A DNA stretch of 31,385 bases. It comes from Lingula anatina (Eukaryota > Brachiopoda > Lingulata > Lingulida > Lingulidae). Numbering within the stretch: the stretch's first letter is position 1; every line of letters begins with the position of its first letter. The DNA is taken from positions 107,940-139,324 of the forward strand of contig NW_019774892.1 of the NCBI RefSeq assembly GCF_001039355.2, in the 5' to 3' direction. The notes below the pieces were generated by a model that saw nothing but the letters and a program-made list of their open reading frames with translations, did not search any database and was not told where the DNA came from. Made by a program: the position numbers and the translations under genes. Positions 8,614-20,198 of the stretch are shown one piece after another.

Positions 8614-9394
8614 TAAGGTGTTTTCGAGTGACAGAGATATAGACAGTGGCGATGATATTCCTTTATTCATGATATAAGTTTTAAAGATGTTTTTGTCATA
8701 AATGGTGTTGAAATTCGACTTCTACTCAGCTCTGGCCACAATGTTCAGGTGAGCTGAAAAGCTGGCTCAAGTATACCTGATAGCAAAACGAGCATAACTT
8801 ATAAACTATCGGAGGTAACTTGCTGAAATTTCCTGGATTGAAAGTTACTATAATTGACATCATTTCTGTGAACTTTCAGCCAAATACATGGAGAAATAAA
8901 AAATTAATGTGCATAAGATAAATCAACTTTGTTTTATTTCACCCATTACTAAATAAAAATGTAGTTTTTAACCGGCCATAACTCTTGATACTGCATGTTG
9001 AATTTAAATGTGATTCTATTTTCATTTAGCTTGAACTACATTATTTTGTTACAATATGATCGATCTATCAACATAAAACGTGTCACAATTACTAAACTCC
9101 TTATTCAGGGAAAAATTAAAGTTAAAGCGTTGACAGCACGTTNAACTACCGATCGCTAACTAACTACTGCTTTGTGAAACCGGCCCCTGTATCATATTTT
9201 AAAAAAATGTTGAACCTTTTCATACAGTCAGCGATTATAAATCTGCATTATATTGTTTGAATATGTTGAACATTTTCATTCATCCAATGAAATATTAAAT
9301 TGTTTCAGAATCTATTGAGTAAATTTTCCCCTTTTTTTTCAATTTTTATACTGTTGAATACAGAATATTAACACCTTTATTATACTCCTTCCAG
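8614..9394 (+). other. Rest of the split 210-bp unit and presumed IFT46 intron
   Basis: 8614-8676 completes the second 210-bp unit broken by the retrotransposon. The rest, up to the IFT46 splice acceptor at 9394, is AT-rich and has no recognisable exon. N at 9143 lies next to a sequence ending TTTGTGAAACCGGCCCC (about 9170-9187), which looks like the terminal inverted repeat of a MITE. Its partner end is not present, so the MITE may be truncated or lost at the N. Confidence 0.5.
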
Positions 9395-12300
9395 ATTCCT
9401 CGCCCAGATCTGAAGCCAGATAACCTGGGATTGACTGTACTTGATGAACCCTGTGCTAAGCAGTCTGACCCCACTGTCCTTGACCTTCAGCTGAGGGCAA
9501 TCTCCAAGCAGACCAACCTGAAAGCTATGGTATGGATCAGCAGTGTTTCTCCAATTTCACAGCGGTCTGGGGCCATTATTGATTCTTTATTTATTTTGTT
9601 ATTTGTTGACTGATCCAAATAACAAAATTACATTGTTAACACCCATTTCCTGTATCAAAAAAAAATGACCTTAGGGGTTACATAAATGTGCATAGTTAGT
9701 ATGGTTTAGACTTTCCTCAAATAGAATTGATAGCCCTGCTAAATTGATTGATAGCCCTGTCAATAACATGTTTTTATGAATAATGATATTATATATTGCC
9801 TGTGTGTCAGTATTCATAAGTTGTCACAAATATTCATGACTATCCTTTAACATATGCAGAACTACATGGATGTGGTATGTACAGGTGCTTTTTTTTTAAT
9901 CAAAGGACTTCTCTGATGTTCTGCACCACAAATTATTTTTGAATTTAAGGGCACATTTGATGTCATTATTAGTGAAGTGCACAGTACAATGCATTGCAGC
10001 TATTTTTTCCTTCTTAATTTTTTTTTCAGAACTCACATTTTATGTGAATCTTTTGCCAGGATTCACATTTTATGATGTTTTGCTTTGCTTCACATTTTAT
10101 CATTTACATATTCACATTTCAGCTGTGAAATTAGAATAATATCGATCCTGTAAAACGCATAAACAATTAGTTTTAAAAATGTCAACTTTGAAATAAAACA
10201 TTTACTTTTAATTTTGTCTGACAGGTTGTTAAAAGTTTAGAAAATGCTGAAAAGAACCCCAAGGCTATTGACAGCTGGATCGAGAGTATCAAAGAGCTGC
10301 ACAGGTCCAAACCACCACCTACAGTACATTATACAAAGTAAGTGTCAGTGTAAATGATCACAAAATTTATTCATCTTTAGATTAACTTATTCATTGACTT
10401 ACCAGTTCTGATACTAATTCATACATGGCATTTTGATATAACAGCTTTTTTTTTTAAGATGAGGTCCAATTTTATGTTTTTAATTTTTTTGTTTTTTACA
10501 CGTGTCATACATTGTAACTTTGTATATTGTTGGATTATGTATTACTCTTCTTTTCCATTGATTTCATATAGAGGGTAAGTGAGGGGAAGAGGTGTTTTGT
10601 AAAGACCTTAAGTTTTTTTTATGCTGCATTTTTTACTTAAGCCTTATCCTCCTTGCTAAAAGATCATCGGAATCAGAGAGACATATGCACATGATCTTTT
10701 CAGTATTTCTCCTCTTTACCCAATCGCTCATCAGAAACCGTATGTTATTAGTAGATTCTGTTTTCTTTCTGTGACAAAATGTAGATTTTAGTTATCAGAT
10801 TCCTGGTTAAATTTCATAGCCTAGTCAGGCACTAGTTTAAGTGTTAAAAATTTACACAGGTAGTCCCATAGATGAGACTGATTTATTGACTTTTTTCTTT
10901 TGCTTCATGTTTATACAAATTATATAGAACGGAATTCATTCGTGAGGTTAAGTTTCAGCATATCCAAATCCTAAAATCTCTACAAAATGCATGGTAATAC
11001 TCTCTACCCTTTGTAAAACATGCCATATCTTTTGCTTTATTTATTTTTTTCTGTTTAAGAATTGTTTCATAAAAGCTTAATATTCATTTTGCCAATTGCT
11101 TGATTGAAGAGAACAAATTGTATGAGCATGAATGCTGTAAGTTACATTGCATGTAGAGTGTTGTAAGAGTTTCTGTTTAGTTTTCCCCACATCCAGTGCT
11201 TGTTTTGTTAAAATTACACATTTCAGCATGTTTCCTGTCTACAGCTTATAACCATGAAATTTTACATCCAGCTAAAGCGGGTTATAACTTGATTTTTCAC
11301 GTCAGTTAGCTGTTTCTTTCTATAGTATACAGTAATGCTCTTATCCAGATCCCTTATAGTCATTTTAAGAGTACTATCTTCCATCTAGTATTTTTAAAAC
11401 TATAATGAAATTATCTTTATACAGTCTGTCAATATAAGTCAAGTAGTCACTATTTGAACACTATTAGGCAGTGCAATTGTCTTTAAAAATTCCTGCAGGT
11501 CGGCAAGATTGCATATTTTAGTCACATCCCATGGTTTACTTTCGTCCATGTTTGTATAATTTGCTTTTAAATTATATATGGAAAGTCCGTATTTTGATAA
11601 TAGAGGCATGGCAGTTAATGTTAATTTTATGCATTTGTAATCTTTTAGAATCACACGGACTTTGTTCATTTCTTTAAGCCCAGTATGGTATTTTATAGTT
11701 TCTCTCTCTTTTTTTTAATTAACCTAAAGCTTACAACATGCACATCAGTCCATATATAAAGACTTGCAATGGCATTACAGTATAAAATCTTTAAACATTG
11801 TTTATATGAAAATATATAAATAGGTCAATAGATAGAGGAATGTTCAATTTGGATTATTATTTCCAATGTCTATATTTGGATGTTTTTTCCCCCAGAAATA
11901 TGCCAGAGATTGATGCTTTAATGCAGGAATGGCCAGCAGAACTGGAGGAGTTGCTGAAGGAGGTAGGGTCAGGGTTGAAAATTTTCAGGTTTATGTCTGA
12001 TTTCAGAATTTTCAATCTTCGTTTTGAACTTTGATAGCTTTTTATAATTATTATTATTATTATTTTAATGAACTGAATGTGATGAGAAATTGCAAGCTAC
12101 AATTTCAGGATTTCCAGTTTTACAATTTTCACCCATGGGATATCAAAATTTGTCTGGAAGTGCGAAAAATTGTTGTTATTGAAAAAACTATATATTATTT
12201 AACTTTGCACTGTCCTGAAAGATATGTGTTTTCTGAATTACATATTTATATTTTTCTATAAAATGTCACTAAAACAATTTTAAAAATCTCATTTATTTAG

Positions 12301-13132
12301 TTATATATAGATGCATAATATAGTACTAAAATTGTTCTCTCCAGGTGAGCCTGCCTCCTGCTGATCTGGACTGTGATCTGGGGATGTATGTGGACATTAT
12401 ATGCTGTGAGTAGGCTGTTTATTTCACCACAAAAATAAATTGGACTTAGCAGGGATATATACCACTATGTCCTAAACTGAATGTTGGTAATTTATTCATC
12501 AGTGAAAGCCAGAAAGCTACAATCAAAATAGTATATTTTTTAATGCAATATAACAATGAAAATAATCATTGTTTAAGGAATGGATTATTATTTTAAAGGC
12601 AGTGATGAAAATTTTTATTAGAATTTAAAGACTATTCAGTTTGATATTTTTTTTTGTTCGTGATTTAATAGTAATACTTTATATTTTCAGCTCTGCTTGA
12701 CATCCCAATTTATAAAACTAAAATACAGGCCCTACACGTACTATTCACATTGTACTCAGAGTTCAAAAACTCACAGGTTAGTTTTCTCCAAGAAACAAGT
12801 CTATAATTATAACAGTACTAAAAATGCTTGGGTTTAGAAGGTAATCATAAATATATCCAGAAAACCACATTTCAGGCAAATTATTCTGTTTTAAAGATCT
12901 TCTTAACATGAAAGCAAAAAAATGATAATAACTTAAAACAGCGGTGTGAGAACAAAAAATGATGGAAATAATGAAGTAAATACAAATGATTGATTAGAAT
13001 GAAGTTGAAAATAATAATCACATTTTATCTCTCCAGCACTTTCAAACATTGGCCGAAGAGAACAAGCTAGATAATGCACTGAAGCGAGGAGGACCTTTGC
13101 CAGATGACGGGGCAGATACCTTGGTGTTATAG
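9395..13132 (+). CDS. IFT46: Intraflagellar transport protein 46, C-terminal six exons (partial gene)
   Basis: IFT46 is a core subunit of the IFT-B complex that carries cargo along cilia. Six coding exons join in frame: 9395-9529, 10225-10337, 11896-11962, 12345-12405, 12691-12776 and 13037-13132 (TAG). All introns begin GT and end AG. They encode about 185 residues. Recognised segments are IPRPDLKPDNLGLTVLDEP, KQSDPTVLDLQL, NPKAIDSWIESI, MPEIDALMQEWP, DCDLGMYVDIIC, DIPIYKTKIQALHVLF and LYSEFKNSQHF, in the same order as in animal IFT46. The N-terminal part of the protein is not found between 1 and 9394. Those exons must lie upstream of the window, which would place the retrotransposon either in an IFT46 intron or in an assembly-joined flank. 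The C-terminal tail is short (about 25 residues after QHF). The gene appears intact. Confidence 0.93.
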
Positions 13133-13636
13133 TCATGGGAAAGACATGTACCATCAGGGGCATATCGATAGTCTGAAGGTTCATTGATCCGAAAAATGGT
13201 ATCATTTTCATCGTTTTTTTTTTAATCAAGGGTTCATTGGTCTGTAGGTTCTATAATGAAAATTCGGACTACTGAACCTTCAGACTATTGCTACGGCCTA
13301 AATACCATCTTAATTTAATCATATGATAAAACATATTGATATGTTGGAACTATTCAATGTGTAATTCGATTGACCACAAAAGGATCAGATTAAAACTTTG
13401 TTTGCACCTGCATTTTACCAGCTTGAACATTACTGGTGTTTAAACCACTTGAAAGTCTGACTTAAAATTGTGGATGCGAATTCTGCCAAGTATGCATTTA
13501 GATGCAAAACTATATGAACAGTCAAAGAACAAGAAGGCCACAAAAAAGTATGCAGTTGTGTTTTTGTATTCAAGAATTTTGGAACAACTGGGTGCCACTT
13601 AGACTAATGTCCCATAGTGAGATATCTGTGTGACAT

Positions 13637-13642
13637 AATAAA
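13637..13642 (+). other. Polyadenylation signal for IFT46
   Basis: AATAAA about 500 bases after the IFT46 stop. A later AATAAA at 14288-14293 is an alternative. Confidence 0.5.
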
Positions 13643-14583
13643 TTCTATTGACTCCCCATTGTTATCAGTAAGCACTAAGAGGATTTTAAGATAACAATTG
13701 AACCAAAGACAATTTGATTTGTAATTTGCAGTCATCCCATTTTAAAGCTCTGTGTTTTGTCACTATTTTTTTGCTTTCCTTTGTATACCTGTTGTCAGAA
13801 TGTCTATATGTACCAGATTGATTTATTGTCAATTGATTGGAATTTACTTTGCTATATGAAGTGCAGTGTTGTACCGCGTAACTAAGTTCATGATGGCAGA
13901 ACATGTCTGAAATTATAAAGGTGGTCATTTCACTTGAAATCTTTATCTCCTGAGCAATATCAGGAATTGAATTGGTTTTATTGTGTATTTTTTTCTTTTT
14001 GATTTAATTATTTGGTTATTCATTTGATTAATTATTTATTTATTTAAATTTGAACTACTTGACTGTCAAATATTTTCCTTACATGTATTGGTCTTCTTCC
14101 ATTGTTTGTGCTATGTCACACTGAGAAGATAAGTAAAATATCCAATGACATGTCCTAGCACAAGTTTTTTTTTTATTTTTTTCAATCTTTACTATCATTT
14201 TTGTAGTTGCTAATGTTATTATTAATTATTTATGTGGCAGGATCACAGTGTATGTGTATCTTTTTCTTGACAGAATCGGATTTTTTAAATAAATTTTATT
14301 CGAAGTTTTCTTGTTCTCCCTGTGTCTAGACAGCTTGTGTTTTGGGTCACAAAAAATATCAAATACAATACAGTCGTAAAAAAATCCAAACAGAATTTTA
14401 CACTTAACTGGTGACTTTACTTGCAAAAGAGTACAGTTTGAATCACCCAGCTGTATTAAACTCACAAATACCTGTATGAGTAGATTTCAAAGGTGATAAG
14501 TGTAATGAAATGTGATGATTGCGGTAGGTGGGCGTAAAGATACGAAACTACGTGTAGCACAATCTGCTAGCTCTGTAAGCTTT
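13643..14583. other. IFT46-UFC1 intergenic region
   Basis: AT-rich sequence with several T-runs and no recognisable gene on either strand. The last 60 or so bases are less AT-rich and probably form the UFC1 promoter. Confidence 0.5.
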
Positions 14584-14592
14584 CACTTCCTG
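14584..14592 (+). promoter_or_regulatory. ETS-type site in the UFC1 promoter or 5' UTR
   Basis: CACTTCCTG, the complement of CAGGAAGTG, lies 8 bases before the UFC1 ATG. ETS sites are common at the starts of housekeeping genes. No TATA box is obvious. This is a motif match only. Confidence 0.35.
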
Positions 14593-14599
14593 TTCCACG

Positions 14600-16307
14600 A
14601 TGGTAGACGAAGTAACTAAGAAAACTTTGGGGCAGATTCCCCTGCTGAAGACTAAAGCAGGACCAAGAGATGGTGATCTGTGGGCTCAGAGGTTAAAGGA
14701 AGAGTATCAGGCTCTGATTGCAGTAAGTCCGGCGAAATGCCTGTTAGAAGTGCAGAGATTTTCCCTAAAATATGGTAATGTTGAAAGGTGTGTGTATGGG
14801 GGGGGGGGCATTCTGGTTAAAATATTACCCCTAATATTCTCTGATTAATGACTCTAATGAAAATTAATTTTAATTTAATCAGTATCTTAGTAGAGAAATT
14901 TTTTGAGAGGATGTTTTCACTTCAGTATGTGCAAAAGAACAAAGAAGCTGACAATGACTGGTTCAGACTTGAGTCCAACAAAGAGGGAACACGGTGGTTT
15001 GGCAAATGCTGGTATATTCACAATCTGCTCAAGTATGAGTTTGATGTAGAATTTGATGTAAGTATGAAAAAACATTCCAAAAAAATTTAAAAACGTTATT
15101 AAAATGTTTTCATAAATGTTATAGAAATGTTTTTTACAATTTTATAATAACATGATTTGGTATGGTTTTAAAAAAGGTTTAAACAACAAATTCGAATAAC
15201 ATTTTAGAAAACGTTTTTAAAACATTGTTATAATATTTCAAGAAAAACGTTTTTAAAACATTATGATAATGTTTTGAGAAAAAAAAACATTTAAGGAAAA
15301 TGTCATTAAAGCGTTACATTAATGTGGGACAAGGAATTTGCACTTGTTTTTATTCAGCTCCTATAAAATACATAATATACTTGTTGTTGTGTTGTGTCAT
15401 GGATCACTTTAAGTCAGAAAAGATAATTATTTAACCTACATTTCACCTGTAATTTCCTTATGCTGTCACCCTTGCTTCAGATTCCAGTGATGTACCCCAC
15501 CACAGCACCAGAGATAGCTATTCCAGAGTTAGATGGGAAGACTGCAAAAATGTACAGGTAAAGTCCACCCTGAGTCAGAGATAGACTACTGGAAACATGC
15601 CTCTATTATAACCATGTCCTTGCCGTTTCTGAAAACGTGTGCATTTGTCAGCACATGCATCGTGTGTATGCATGCACTCGGGTAGGGCTAATTTGCTTTT
15701 GATTATATCTGAGTCTTTGATAGGCAAGAATCGTTATGTAAGATTGTGTTCTTATTATAATATTTGGGTTCCATCTTTCAGAGGAGGAAAAATCTGCCTG
15801 ACAGACCATTTTAAGCCACTTTGGGCAAGAAATGTACCAAAATTTGGAATAGCACAGGCTTTTGCACTAGGGGTAAGAAAACATATTTACCTATGCAGGT
15901 GCACACAATTTTTCTTCAAGTTAAAAATGCTGTCTATTGTAAAAATCTGAACATTATTTTTTATGGGGGGAGGGGGGGGAGATGATAGCTTTGAAGTTAA
16001 ATTATTTCGTCTGTCTTACGATGAGAAAATGCGGAAAACAAACATTTGGTAAATTTGACTTAGTTATCTCTATTTCCATGAATGAAATGTTCTTCAGTCT
16101 TGTATTTGTAATATCTCCCACTACTTTTATATTCTGGTTGGAGATAGATCAATAGAGATGCATTTTATAATGATATATTTGGGATTTTTATTTTTACTTG
16201 TTATAATTGAACCTTCTTTCTTTCAGCTTGGACCATGGCTAGCTGTGGAGATTCCAGATCTTATAGAGAAAGGACTTGTAGTACATAAGGACAAAGCAAC
16301 CAGCTAG
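14600..16307 (+). CDS. UFC1: UFM1-conjugating enzyme 1 (E2), complete
   Basis: UFC1 accepts UFM1 from the E1 UBA5 and passes it on with the ligase UFL1, a cytosolic/ER-surface modification. Five exons join in frame: 14600-14722, 14926-15057, 15481-15557, 15782-15872 and 16227-16307 (TAG). They encode 167 residues, the usual animal length. The start is the ATG in CCACGATGG, followed by a family-typical N-terminus ([17 protein letters not shown]). The catalytic Cys is residue 116 in [10 protein letters not shown], and the UFC1-specific TAK motif is at 106-108. Also typical are [20 protein letters not shown] and [14 protein letters not shown], and the C-terminus ends in KDKATS. Splice sites are all GT-AG. 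AATAAA occurs at 16916-16921 and 17119-17124. Intron 2 holds a degenerate AT-rich repeat. The gene shows no sign of damage. Confidence 0.97.
15075..15320. repeat. Degenerate minisatellite in UFC1 intron 2
   Basis: Diverged units built on AACGTTTTTAAAACATT and its near-palindromic variants recur about every 40-50 bases (for example near 15210 and 15247). This is AT-rich, low-complexity intronic DNA. Confidence 0.6.
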
Positions 16308-16780
16308 CAGGCATGATCACCCTGAAGCTTAAAGAACTAATTGTCATTTTCTTTTGTATTTAACGTGACCATTGCCAACGAAATGTGACTGTCATTCAGT
16401 CAGTGACATTCAAGGTCTCAAAGTCTGTTGCGTTATGCCGAGTTTCTACAAGGACAGAATGGCTTAGGATGTCTTTCTGTGATTTACAGGACTATATCTT
16501 AAAGCTTGCATGGAAAAAAAGTTGCTATTTATTCGGTCTTGATGCAGGAACTAACTATGCTGTGCATTTGTCAGCTTGTGCTGGTTTATTTTGTTAGTGC
16601 AATTGAAATACCCATTACACCAGGCCCCAGTTCTTAAAAAAAAACAAAAAAACTTAAGTCATTTCCCTGGCTTACTAGGATTTTCATGAGAGTACTGTTA
16701 CACTGCTCCTGATAGGATAAGATGTGACCATGTAATCTTGGGTAATTAAGTTCTTAGTCAGGAAACCTGGAACCTGACTT

Positions 16781-16811
<31 letters not shown>

Positions 16812-17124
16812 GTGAAACCTGGGCCAGGCTGAAGACAACTGCAATTCATGTTCATGTCAGGGTCACATTTTATGTACTGTATGCCATCAGTGGAATGCTT
16901 ATTTCACACAGGATTAATAAATAACTTCATGCTGTTTGGCATGCTGCAAAAGGACTCAAATAATTGTCAAAAAAAAAAGGGGGGGGGGGCTAAGTACTGA
17001 AACAGGCTGGCTTAATCCAAGTCTTCCTGATGTCACAAAGTTGGTGACAGCCACTGGCCTCCTTAAATTCCTTGTACTTACTGTCTTACCCTTGGATTCA
17101 ATGTTTTGTACCATTTTTAATAAA
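16308..17124 (+). other. UFC1 3' UTR, with a possible MITE
   Basis: Sequence between the UFC1 stop and the distal AATAAA (17119-17124). From about 16621 (CAGGCCCCAGTTCTT) to 16830 (AACCTGGGCCAGG) the ends are roughly inverted copies, suggesting a small non-autonomous element; the match is imperfect. A T-run of about 28 bases sits at 16784-16811, and a purine-rich A-then-G run at 16970-16989. Confidence 0.4.
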
Positions 17125-18224
17125 ATAACGCAGTCCCGAATGTCTGCTCTGTCATTTACATGGCTTACTCTGTGACAGAAAAAAAACTCAAAAATAAACA
17201 TGTTCCTCAACATTTATTTTCCGTTGTGGCACCAACAGTTTTCCAAGGTTTAACAACTTGAGCACAAGACAGTTCCATGCATAAAGTTAGCCAGGGATAA
17301 GAAAACAGAAATAAAAAGGTCAGAAAAATGTACGTCAGTATCCTATAAAACTTCTGGAGTCTTTTTGTCTGCTTATTATTAGAGAATTGTCAAATAAGTA
17401 TGCATATATACAACTGCACTTTAACTTGGGGGTTTCAGATTATAAGTGGCACAAGTAATAAAATTCTTGGAATATCTTTCAAGATTTAAAAAAGGTTGAC
17501 TGAAAAAGATATCTGCTCCATTTTTATTTTCAGCTAGGATTGAAAAACTCAAAGGGCTGATACGTAAGACAACAGTGTAACTTCGAAGAAGCTTTGGTTA
17601 TTTATAAAACACTATTGATTTAATGGTTTACAAGGGAAAAGCACATACCAGTTACAGTATATCTTCCTCTTAATTTTGTGTATGACTTAAACATTTCAAT
17701 GAAAAATTTTACAGTCCATTAAATTATACTTCAGCAATAAGCAATTAAAAAAAAAAAGTGCAAAAGAAGGATGATACTGATAACAAAAATTACACTTTCA
17801 AGATCACTTCAAATGTTGCAGTTAAAATTGCTCACATGTAAGTTATAATTTATTCTATTACAAGCTTACAGGAAAGGTTGCTTTACACAGCTAAGCCAGA
17901 TTTTATAAAAAAAAATTGCTGGTGTGGATTTTTCCAAGCTTCAGACACCTCTAAACAGTGACATAAAAGTTTTTTTTTTTTCAAAGACAATGACACAGAC
18001 TTCATAAACAACAAAATGACGATATTTCATTTTTGGCCAAAATTTTAGGAATGAAAATGACTACGTGGAATTGAGTTTTCTATTTGGCATCTTAGGAACA
18101 TCACATCACAGTCTAGGCTTCCATTAAGTTAAAATTCCATTAATAAATTTTGAGATTCCTATTCTATGATGATAATACAGCTGCATCTTGGAAGTACAGT
18201 ACAGAGAATTATTTGCTCTCATCC
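17125..18224. other. Gene-poor region after UFC1
   Basis: No coding exon is recognised. TTTATT at 17213-17218 reads AATAAA on the minus strand, which would suit the 3' end of a minus-strand gene, but no matching coding exon was found. Poly-A and poly-T runs are scattered through it. Confidence 0.4.
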
Positions 18225-18228
18225 CTAG

Positions 18229-18369
18229 ATGGCCCCATCTGCCAAGATGAACCCCATCCTAGTGTTTGCGGTGATGCTTTCTCTTGTGGTGGTGGTTATT
18301 GCGCTCATGTGCTTGCTTCGTGGGAGCAGGTGTGGTCTGAAATTGGTAAAATTCAAATACAAAATGTAA
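18229..18369 (+). CDS. Candidate small single-pass membrane protein or exon (46 aa)
   Basis: An ATG follows a possible splice acceptor (CTCATCCCTAG, ending 18228). The frame reads a short polar start, then a clear hydrophobic helix (NPILVFAVMLSLVVVVIALM, residues 8-27), then a basic tail ending in LVKFKYKM and TAA. A good donor, GTAAGT, overlaps the end at 18366-18371, so this may be the first exon of a longer protein rather than a complete micropeptide. Base composition is markedly richer in G and C than the surroundings, which supports coding use. The reverse strand also has an open frame here and a plausible acceptor, but its peptide lacks any recognisable structure. No family recognised. 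Confidence 0.35.
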   Translation: MAPSAKMNPILVFAVMLSLVVVVIALMCLLRGSRCGLKLVKFKYKM

Positions 18370-18624
18370 GTCCTTACAAGAAAAATCCACAAATCATGTT
18401 GGAGAAATTGTGGAACAATTTGTGGAATACCATTTTTTATCAAATTTTGTACAATTGGTCACAAAATTTGTTTGCACAAAAAATACACAAAAGATAACAA
18501 ATGCTGTAAGAAAAACCAAATATATTTTAATTTATGAAACTAAAATTACAATAAATTTATTTCACACGACAATAATCCCCCCTCCTTCATACAAGGAAAA
18601 ACATCTTGGACAAGATCAGCTATA

Positions 18625-18651
18625 CACTGATGCTCATAAGTTAAGCAACAC
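18625..18651 (+). repeat. Left terminal inverted repeat of the Tc1 element
   Basis: 27 bp, an exact inverted match to 20170-20196, with TA immediately outside (18623-18624). Confidence 0.92.
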
Positions 18652-18746
18652 CCCGATTTTTTCAGAAGTTTCTTCTATCATGATCATTATTTCATTTGTT
18701 GGTGGGATTATGCATATTTCTTTCATATTTTATAAATAACTTATTC

Positions 18747-19259
18747 AAATTGAATATTTCGGTTAAAGAAATACACCACACAGCTTATTGTAATAATCAA
18801 AATAACTTTATTAACCAAACGATACTAAAATATGCCAAACCATGTGTCAAAAAAGTATGCTCACACAGCAAAAAGTATGTGCTGATTAAAACAGCTTATT
18901 ATGAAAAAATAAAGTTCGATCATTTAAGAATTAGTTTTAATAAAAGAAGACTGTAGAGAATAGATGATTAATCGTCTATTATGCAATAAATATCGGGTGT
19001 GCNAAATTGAATATTTCGGTTAAAGAAATACACCACACAGCTTATTGTAATAATCAAAATGACTTTATTAACCAAACGGTACTAAAATATGCCAAACCAT
19101 GTGTCAAAAAAGTATGCTCACACAGCAAAAAGTACGTGCTGATTAAAACAGCTTATTATGAAAAAATAAAGTTCGATCATCTAAGAATTAGTTTTAATAA
19201 AAGAAGACAGTGGATAATAGATGATTAATCGTCTATTATGCAATAAATATTGGGTGTGC
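18747..19259. repeat. Direct duplication around N at 19003 (probable haplotype overlap)
   Basis: 18747-19002 and 19004-19259 are the same 256-bp sequence with 8 substitutions and no gaps, joined by an N. The differences (about 3%) suit two haplotypes of a heterozygous animal, or two copies of the transposon joined wrongly. Confidence 0.8.
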
Positions 19260-19936
19260 TTTCCCTGGTTTTGAACAACAGCTTCACATTGTCTCCTGCA
19301 ACTTGCCACTAAATTCTGCCAATCTTGCTTTGAGAGCTGGTTCCATTCTTTATTTACTGCCTGTTGGACCTCTCTAATGTTTCTAACTGGAGGTTGTCTC
19401 TCATTTATTGTCCTGTCAATCATATCCTAAGCATGCTCGATTACATTGAGAATTGGTAAATATGCAGGCCAATCCAAATGTGGAATACCGCGCTGTTGCA
19501 GCGCGTCTTGCACGGACCATGCTTTCTGGATGGGCGCATTGTCCTGCACCAAAATGATTTTTCTTTCTGGATTTGCTTGAATGTGTGATTGTATGCACCC
19601 CAATGTATTTCGTCTCTGTATTGTTGACCAGGGCGCCTCCCTTGAATGACGTATGGTGGCAATTTTTCATTTTTTGGCTGAAACGAACTGGTCCTGGTGG
19701 CATAATCGAACCAGATGTCTTCATCTTTTGCGTCGGTTAATATTGGTCTACCAGAAAGAGGCTTGTCCAATACATGCTAAGTTTGGCGCCATTTTGCTAC
19801 CAGCTTGGACACTTGGCTTGGTGCTGCTTTTTTGTTGCCTTGCAATCTGTCTCTTTGGCACCCCAGCATTATAGCTTCCCATTATTTGCCATCTGATTAC
19901 CTCGTTGAGTCCTCTTCTAACCACTGGTTGGTCCAA
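19181..19936 (-). pseudogene. Tc1-like transposase, frameshifted
   Basis: Reading the minus strand from 19936, the N-terminal helix-turn-helix is visible (RGLNEVIRWQIMGSYNAGVPKRQIA), then after a frame change DKPLSGRPILTDAKDED (about 19770-19720). The second catalytic Asp lies in VQDNAP (GAC at 19541-19543) and the catalytic Glu in LNVIEH (GAG at 19436-19438), exactly 34 residues apart, giving the DD34E signature of Tc1. The stop after EHA is another lesion, and the C-terminal part (NIREVQQAVNKEWNQLS, ending KHTQY) continues in a further frame down to 19181. At least three frame changes or stops make it non-functional. Confidence 0.9.
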
Positions 19937-20169
19937 AATAACAAATTGTGCCCATAAAACTAGCCAAACTGGAAGCTCCTCATGGCATGGCTAAACTGTG
20001 TTTTTCGCAAGTGGCACCCCCTAAGCATATTCTATCGTGTCCAACAGTAAATAGTACTCTAATGTCACGGTCCAGTAAGTCAAAGTAAAAACAAGAGAAA
20101 TATCTAACTATTGAACACATTTTGCCTCAATAAAATTTTTGGTTGCTGAGAAATTCGAGAAATAAGAAA

Positions 20170-20196
20170 GTGTTGCTTAACTTATGAGCATCAGTG
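20170..20196 (-). repeat. Right terminal inverted repeat of the Tc1 element
   Basis: 27 bp, the inverted partner of 18625-18651, followed by TA and an AT-rich (TATATATCATATCA) stretch. Confidence 0.92.
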
Positions 20197-20198
20197 TA

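Larger units (their letters stand above)
18625..20196 (-). mobile_element. Tc1/mariner transposon (DD34E), decayed
   Basis: Terminal inverted repeats of 27 bp (18625-18651 and 20170-20196, CACTGATGCTCATAAG...) match exactly as inverted copies and are flanked by TA, the Tc1/mariner target. The minus strand carries a broken transposase. A single N at 19003 separates two 256-bp copies of the same internal segment, so the true element is probably about 1.3 kb, the normal Tc1 size. Confidence 0.92.

Noticed and set aside
11439-11669. 76-codon minus-strand frame in an IFT46 intron
   Set aside because: It looks mildly protein-like but has no family resemblance or start context, and lies inside a well-supported plus-strand intron.
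18225-18443. Minus-strand frame opposite the membrane-peptide candidate
   Set aside because: A plausible acceptor exists, but the peptide has no recognisable structure and the plus-strand reading explains the composition better.
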